Below, one piece after another: positions 60,503 through 64,000 of a stretch of DNA of 64,000 bases. Source of the stretch: Dactylonectria macrodidyma (Eukaryota; Ascomycota; Sordariomycetes; Hypocreales; Nectriaceae). The stretch's first letter is position 1; the number at the start of each line of letters is the position of its first letter. Below the pieces are notes generated by a model. That model did not search any database. It saw only the letters and a list, made by a program, of their open reading frames with translations, and was not told where the DNA came from. The translations under genes and the position numbers were made by a program. The stretch lies in NCBI GenBank assembly GCA_020744425.1, contig JAGMUV010000005.1:1240001-1304000 (forward strand), read 5' to 3'.

Positions 60503-62592
60503 TCATAGAACAAACAAGTCGTCATCATCAGCCTCATCGTACTGCCCGCCCGCCTCATTTTGACCGTCGGCGATGGGACTAATGGATATCTCAAACCAAA
60601 GAACCTTCGTGAAGCCCGCATGGCTCCGCCGAGTCTGCAGGATTTTCTGGCGAAAATGATGTTTGATTGCCTCAAAGTGTTCCTCTTCGCCAAGGGACAC
60701 CTCGTCTTCAAACCTCCTCCCGGGTGTTTGGAGGACGAACAGCAGGCTTCGAAAGCTCCCTTCTAGATGGAGCTCATTGACAACCTCCTTGAGTGACTTC
60801 TCCTGGAACGCCCCGTTGGGTACCCAGCCCCTGCTCACACTCTGTGACACGTTGACCTGATATCTGACGCTGACTCTAGGCAGGATCTGCCGTGCTCCTT
60901 TTGGCGATTCTTCCTCGGGCTCCTGGACAGCTGGAGAGTTTGAGGCAGGTCTAGAGTTCAAACCACTGTTCCTTATTGCTCCCAGAGGGGCGTTGCCTAA
61001 CACTGTCGGCAAAGGAGGGTGGCTCTCATCTCTTGGTATTGAGGTTTGAGACTCGATATTCACTGTACTTTGCGATGGCTGTTCCGAAGTCCTTCGTGAC
61101 GGTTGTTCAGAAGCCCTTTGCGACGGCTGTTCCGAAGCCCTTTGCGACGGTTGCTCAGAAACCCTTTGCGGCGGTTGCTCAGAAACCCTTTGCGACGGTT
61201 TCTCAGCACTGCATTTAGATGGAGGGATTGGTACTGTATCCGCGACTGCACCCTGGGAAGTATCCAAGTCGACGGCAGAGGCAGATCTGACAGACGGACT
61301 AGACAGTTCGGAGTCTATCGCCTCCAGGCAGGCAAGCCCAGTAACGATGCCTTCTTTATGTGGTGGGTTCCGGCGACGGGAAGAGGTCGCAGGAGAAGGG
61401 GCAATGTCGGACGATGCACCGGCGGCAGTGCTATCATGACGATGCGTGCCGGAGCTCTCTGGAACGTCATGGTTCAGTCGGGTTCTTTTCGTCTGAGGTG
61501 CTGCCTCTTCGTCTCCGTGGGGAGCAGGGCGTTTGTCAGGTTTATTGCCCTTCCTTCAGTTAGCAAGAATCATCACAGGAATGCAAATGATGGAACATAC
61601 TTGTTCGATGGCGAGAGGAACTTCAGGTGCCGGGCTATAAGGGCCGTCGAATGGGTCATTCACCACGTCCATCGTAGGAATCGGAGCCTGAGCATGTGTT
61701 TCTGTGTCCTGTGTCGAAATAGGCTGCAATGTCTGTGTCGTGTACTGATGTGGCTCGGGGGTAGAAGTTGAAGCATTCTCCCTGGTTGATGTGAGTACTT
61801 GGCTCAGTGCAATCTGTTTGTGATTGGCATACCAGGCAGACTTGTCGGGCTTTATGTCCGCGAAGTCAGGGTGATCCCACTCCAACGTGTCAAGATCAAT
61901 CGCATCCTCGGCACTGTGGCCTCTCGGACGATGGTTGACATGATCTTCTGGTTGAGGCACTGCTGTATCTGAGCCCTGTTGATTGAGAGGATTCCATGCT
62001 GCGTATTCTCCTCCTTGAGAGGTCGAGCTAGATGGAGCTGAGGATTGAAGGTCGGCTTTGACCTGATAGTCTGCCATGAGATGATGGTCTGCCATGGGTT
62101 GATGGCTTCCCTTCCACTTATGTTGTTGATTGATCTTGAAGAAGAGTTGGATGAGAACGCGTCGTATCCTAGTGTGGGTTGCGTTAGTGTTGGCCTGAGG
62201 TGGGAAATATATATGTTCTCCTACCGCCGGGGCTCTTTCGAGTACTGTAGCTTGCCATGATTGGACGCTTCGGGGTCATCCGGCCAGTAGTATGCCCCCT
62301 TGCCATCTTGGTCCAAGAATTGCGAGGCCATCTCCATCAGACCGTCCTGGTGAGGACGATACTTCCATCTGATGAGCTCCGAGCCAGGGATGCCTTGGCT
62401 GGACTTGAAGTTGAATGCGTAAGATCGTGCAACATTGTAGAATAGAATGTCTCGTCGCTCGCGGGCATGTCCGTAGTCGAGCTCTTGCCGGAGCTCCTTG
62501 ATACTGGGGATCTTGCTCACCTTCATTCTGGTGAATGAAAGATATCTCGAAGGGCCCGACTGACGAGAGCCGGTTGGTTCAGCTGGGCTCAT
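60503..62592 (-). CDS. Orphan 660-residue protein with an eight-residue tandem repeat
   Basis: Three exons, 62592-62225, 62168-61601 and 61549-60503 (introns of 56 and 51 nt, donors GTAGGA and GTATGT), join in frame. The N-terminal part (about 1-150) looks folded: IKELRQELDYGHARERRDIL, FYNVARSYAFNF, then YYWPDD. The middle (150-540) is disordered, Ser/Thr/Pro/Gln-rich, and contains about six copies of an SEQPSQRA-like unit. The C-terminal 120 residues again look folded: VRYQVNVSQSVSRGWVPNG, SLKEVVNELHLEGSFRSLL and FTKVLWFEISISP, ending in DDDDLFVL. There is no signal peptide, membrane segment or known motif. I do not recognise the family. Two globular ends joined by a flexible linker suggest a scaffold, which is inference. 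An alternative start is Met23. Confidence 0.75.
61072..61215 (-). repeat. 24-base coding tandem repeat, about six copies
   Basis: The units look like GGTTGCTCAGAAACCCTTTG plus CGAC on the plus strand, with changes between copies. They lie in exon 3 of the orphan gene and encode SEQPSQRA-type units on the minus strand. Copies near the middle are the most alike, which fits recent slippage. Confidence 0.9.
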
Positions 62593-64000
62593 ACTGTGTT
62601 CTTCGATGTGGATCGGACAAGTATAGGAAGCAGTATGCGTGACTGACGATGCCGACGCAATGTGGACGCGGTTGAGTGCAATCGAAGTGGGAGCCAGGCT
62701 ACTACCAAAGAACAGCGGATATCACCCACGAAACACAAGGGGGGAACAGGAAAGACCCTCAAAACAACTGCTTCAGATCGCGTTCAGTCTCAGCCAATTG
62801 AAGTCCAACTGGTAGAAAACTCTGATGAGATTGGGGGCAATGGGCAATGTGGAAAAAAGGGGGTGTGTCGGAGGCCGCCTGCATGCAACGTCAGCGCCTC
62901 AAGCTGAAAGCAAGGATTAGAGGATTTGAAAGTGAGGCGGACGGCGAGTTGTGGTGTAGATATGTACCTTAGTTTCCTGAATTCGGACAGCTAGTATAGG
63001 TAACGCAAAAAGACGTGCTGATGAGTGCTTCATGGCCGCATCACGATGTTTTTTGTCTTCTATCGCACCACCTCCAATCACTCACGATTTTTTTGATTTT
63101 TTTTTATGCTGATATCCTGAGTGAAGGCGTGTATTCTAATGTCCCTCTACCCATGTATGGCTGGCTGCTGCCTACAAGGCGTTTTGGTTCGCCAGCGTTC
63201 GAGTTGCTCGACCAACAGCTTCCCTTTTGGGTGAGGGCACGCCCTGCCAACGGCGAGTCAGCCCTCCATCCACACGAAACCGGCTCTCCCACCGCAACTT
63301 GATCTCCAGGATAACCGTGCACTCGCTCGATCACTATCCTTCGGCTTCCAGGAAAATGAGTGCTGATGCTGACATAGTCAAGGGTTGGGTTACGTTGTTC
63401 GGTCTCGCCGCGGCCAAGGGAGGCTGAATCCACTGGACCAGACCAATTTGCTCCCTGACTATGTGCCAGCTTTCCACCTTCGCACCATTTCAGCATAGAC
63501 ATTACGCCTGTTCAGCTACGGGCTCGTGGCTCTTTTCGCTGCAGAGACGTGGTTGCTCTGTTGGCTCAGCGCCGAAGTGGTGGGTAGTAATGGACACAAC
63601 CCCAGGAAGAAACAACCCAAGAAACCAGATTGAAACCCGTGCCACCAAGTCAATAACTATTTTCAGCCTGCCGTGGCAGGGATAGACACGAAAAAGCCTG
63701 GCGCTATGCTCCTTCATCTCCACGCCGCCTCAACAGAACGCAGCAAGTTGGCTGCAGTCCTGTCTGTGCTGGCCCCCTCCTTAACCCATTTTTCGTCCAG
63801 GAAACAAGAAACAAAAGCAAATAGTTTTCTCGCCGGTCAAGCGTAGTTTCCTCTCTGTGTGCGTGTATCTCAGCGACTCCCGAAATAGACATTCAGTTCT
63901 ATCAACTTCTCTTAGTGTCGGTGGTTGGCCCCATTCCGCGGCCCGCCTGGGGGCATCACGCAAATCGCTGCGCCACCCAGCAAAGAAGGAGCAAAGTAGC
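62593..64000. other. Right-hand end, no supported gene
   Basis: These 1.4 kb hold the upstream region of the orphan gene and further sequence. An open frame on the minus strand (63104-63502, 132 codons) has no recognisable motif. A T run is at 63087-63106. A gene beginning beyond 64000 could have its flank here. Confidence 0.5.

Noticed and set aside
61103..61771. 222-codon frame antisense to the orphan gene
   Set aside because: Its repeats mirror the 24-bp coding repeat; the minus-strand frame joins cleanly through two introns and this one does not.
1..64000. Secondary-metabolite cluster, transposon, CRISPR array or rRNA
   Set aside because: No synthase, transporter or cluster regulator, no transposase or reverse transcriptase frame, no regularly spaced repeats and no rRNA-like sequence were seen.

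Overview
The window is nuclear DNA from a filamentous ascomycete (Pezizomycotina, most likely Sordariomycetes and possibly Hypocreales). The reasons are short spliceosomal introns of about 50-200 nt with GT..AG ends and CTRAY branch points, CT-rich 5' leaders, eukaryotic housekeeping genes, and a clear copy of the conidiation regulator AbaA. I see no bacterial, organellar, viral or intact transposon gene. Genus and species cannot be read from the window. All exon models were built by hand from reading frames and splice consensus.

Left part (1-8.7 kb), three genes on the minus strand: a Q/N-rich protein with an N-terminal helix-turn-helix-like domain, cut by the window edge; a family-16 lysine methyltransferase resembling Efm2/Rrg1; and an ELL-type RNA polymerase II elongation factor. 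A stretch of about 12.5 kb (8.7-21.2 kb) follows in which I can support no gene. It ends at a 101-residue LC8 dynein light chain gene split into seven exons, which was invisible as a single reading frame.

Middle (22-40 kb): an AT-richer block of about 2.7 kb without genes, then three plus-strand genes. These are mrd1 (five RRMs, pre-rRNA processing), abaA (TEA domain, conidiophore development, with candidate BrlA and AbaA sites upstream) and a secreted protein whose predicted mature N-terminus is histidine, as in lytic polysaccharide monooxygenases. A five-exon cyclophilin H gene lies on the minus strand behind it. A 6.8 kb stretch without a supported gene follows.

Right part (46-64 kb) is denser: a membrane RING-H2 protein, a GPALPP/DUF3752 protein, the CORVET subunit Vps8 (divergent from the GPALPP gene over 538 bp), the GPI-anchor synthesis subunit Gpi19/PIG-P, a GH131 secreted beta-glucanase, and a 660-residue orphan protein with an eight-residue tandem repeat. 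The last 1.4 kb shows nothing convincing.

The genes do not form one pathway. Most are single-copy housekeeping genes (transcription elongation, rRNA processing, splicing-associated proline isomerase, endosomal tethering, GPI synthesis, translation-factor methylation, dynein). Two encode secreted proteins (LPMO-like and GH131) and one controls sporulation. I found no secondary-metabolite cluster, CRISPR array, rRNA or tRNA gene. The most open items are the His-first secreted protein, the orphan repeat protein, the prion-like N/Q-rich protein and the long gene-free blocks.
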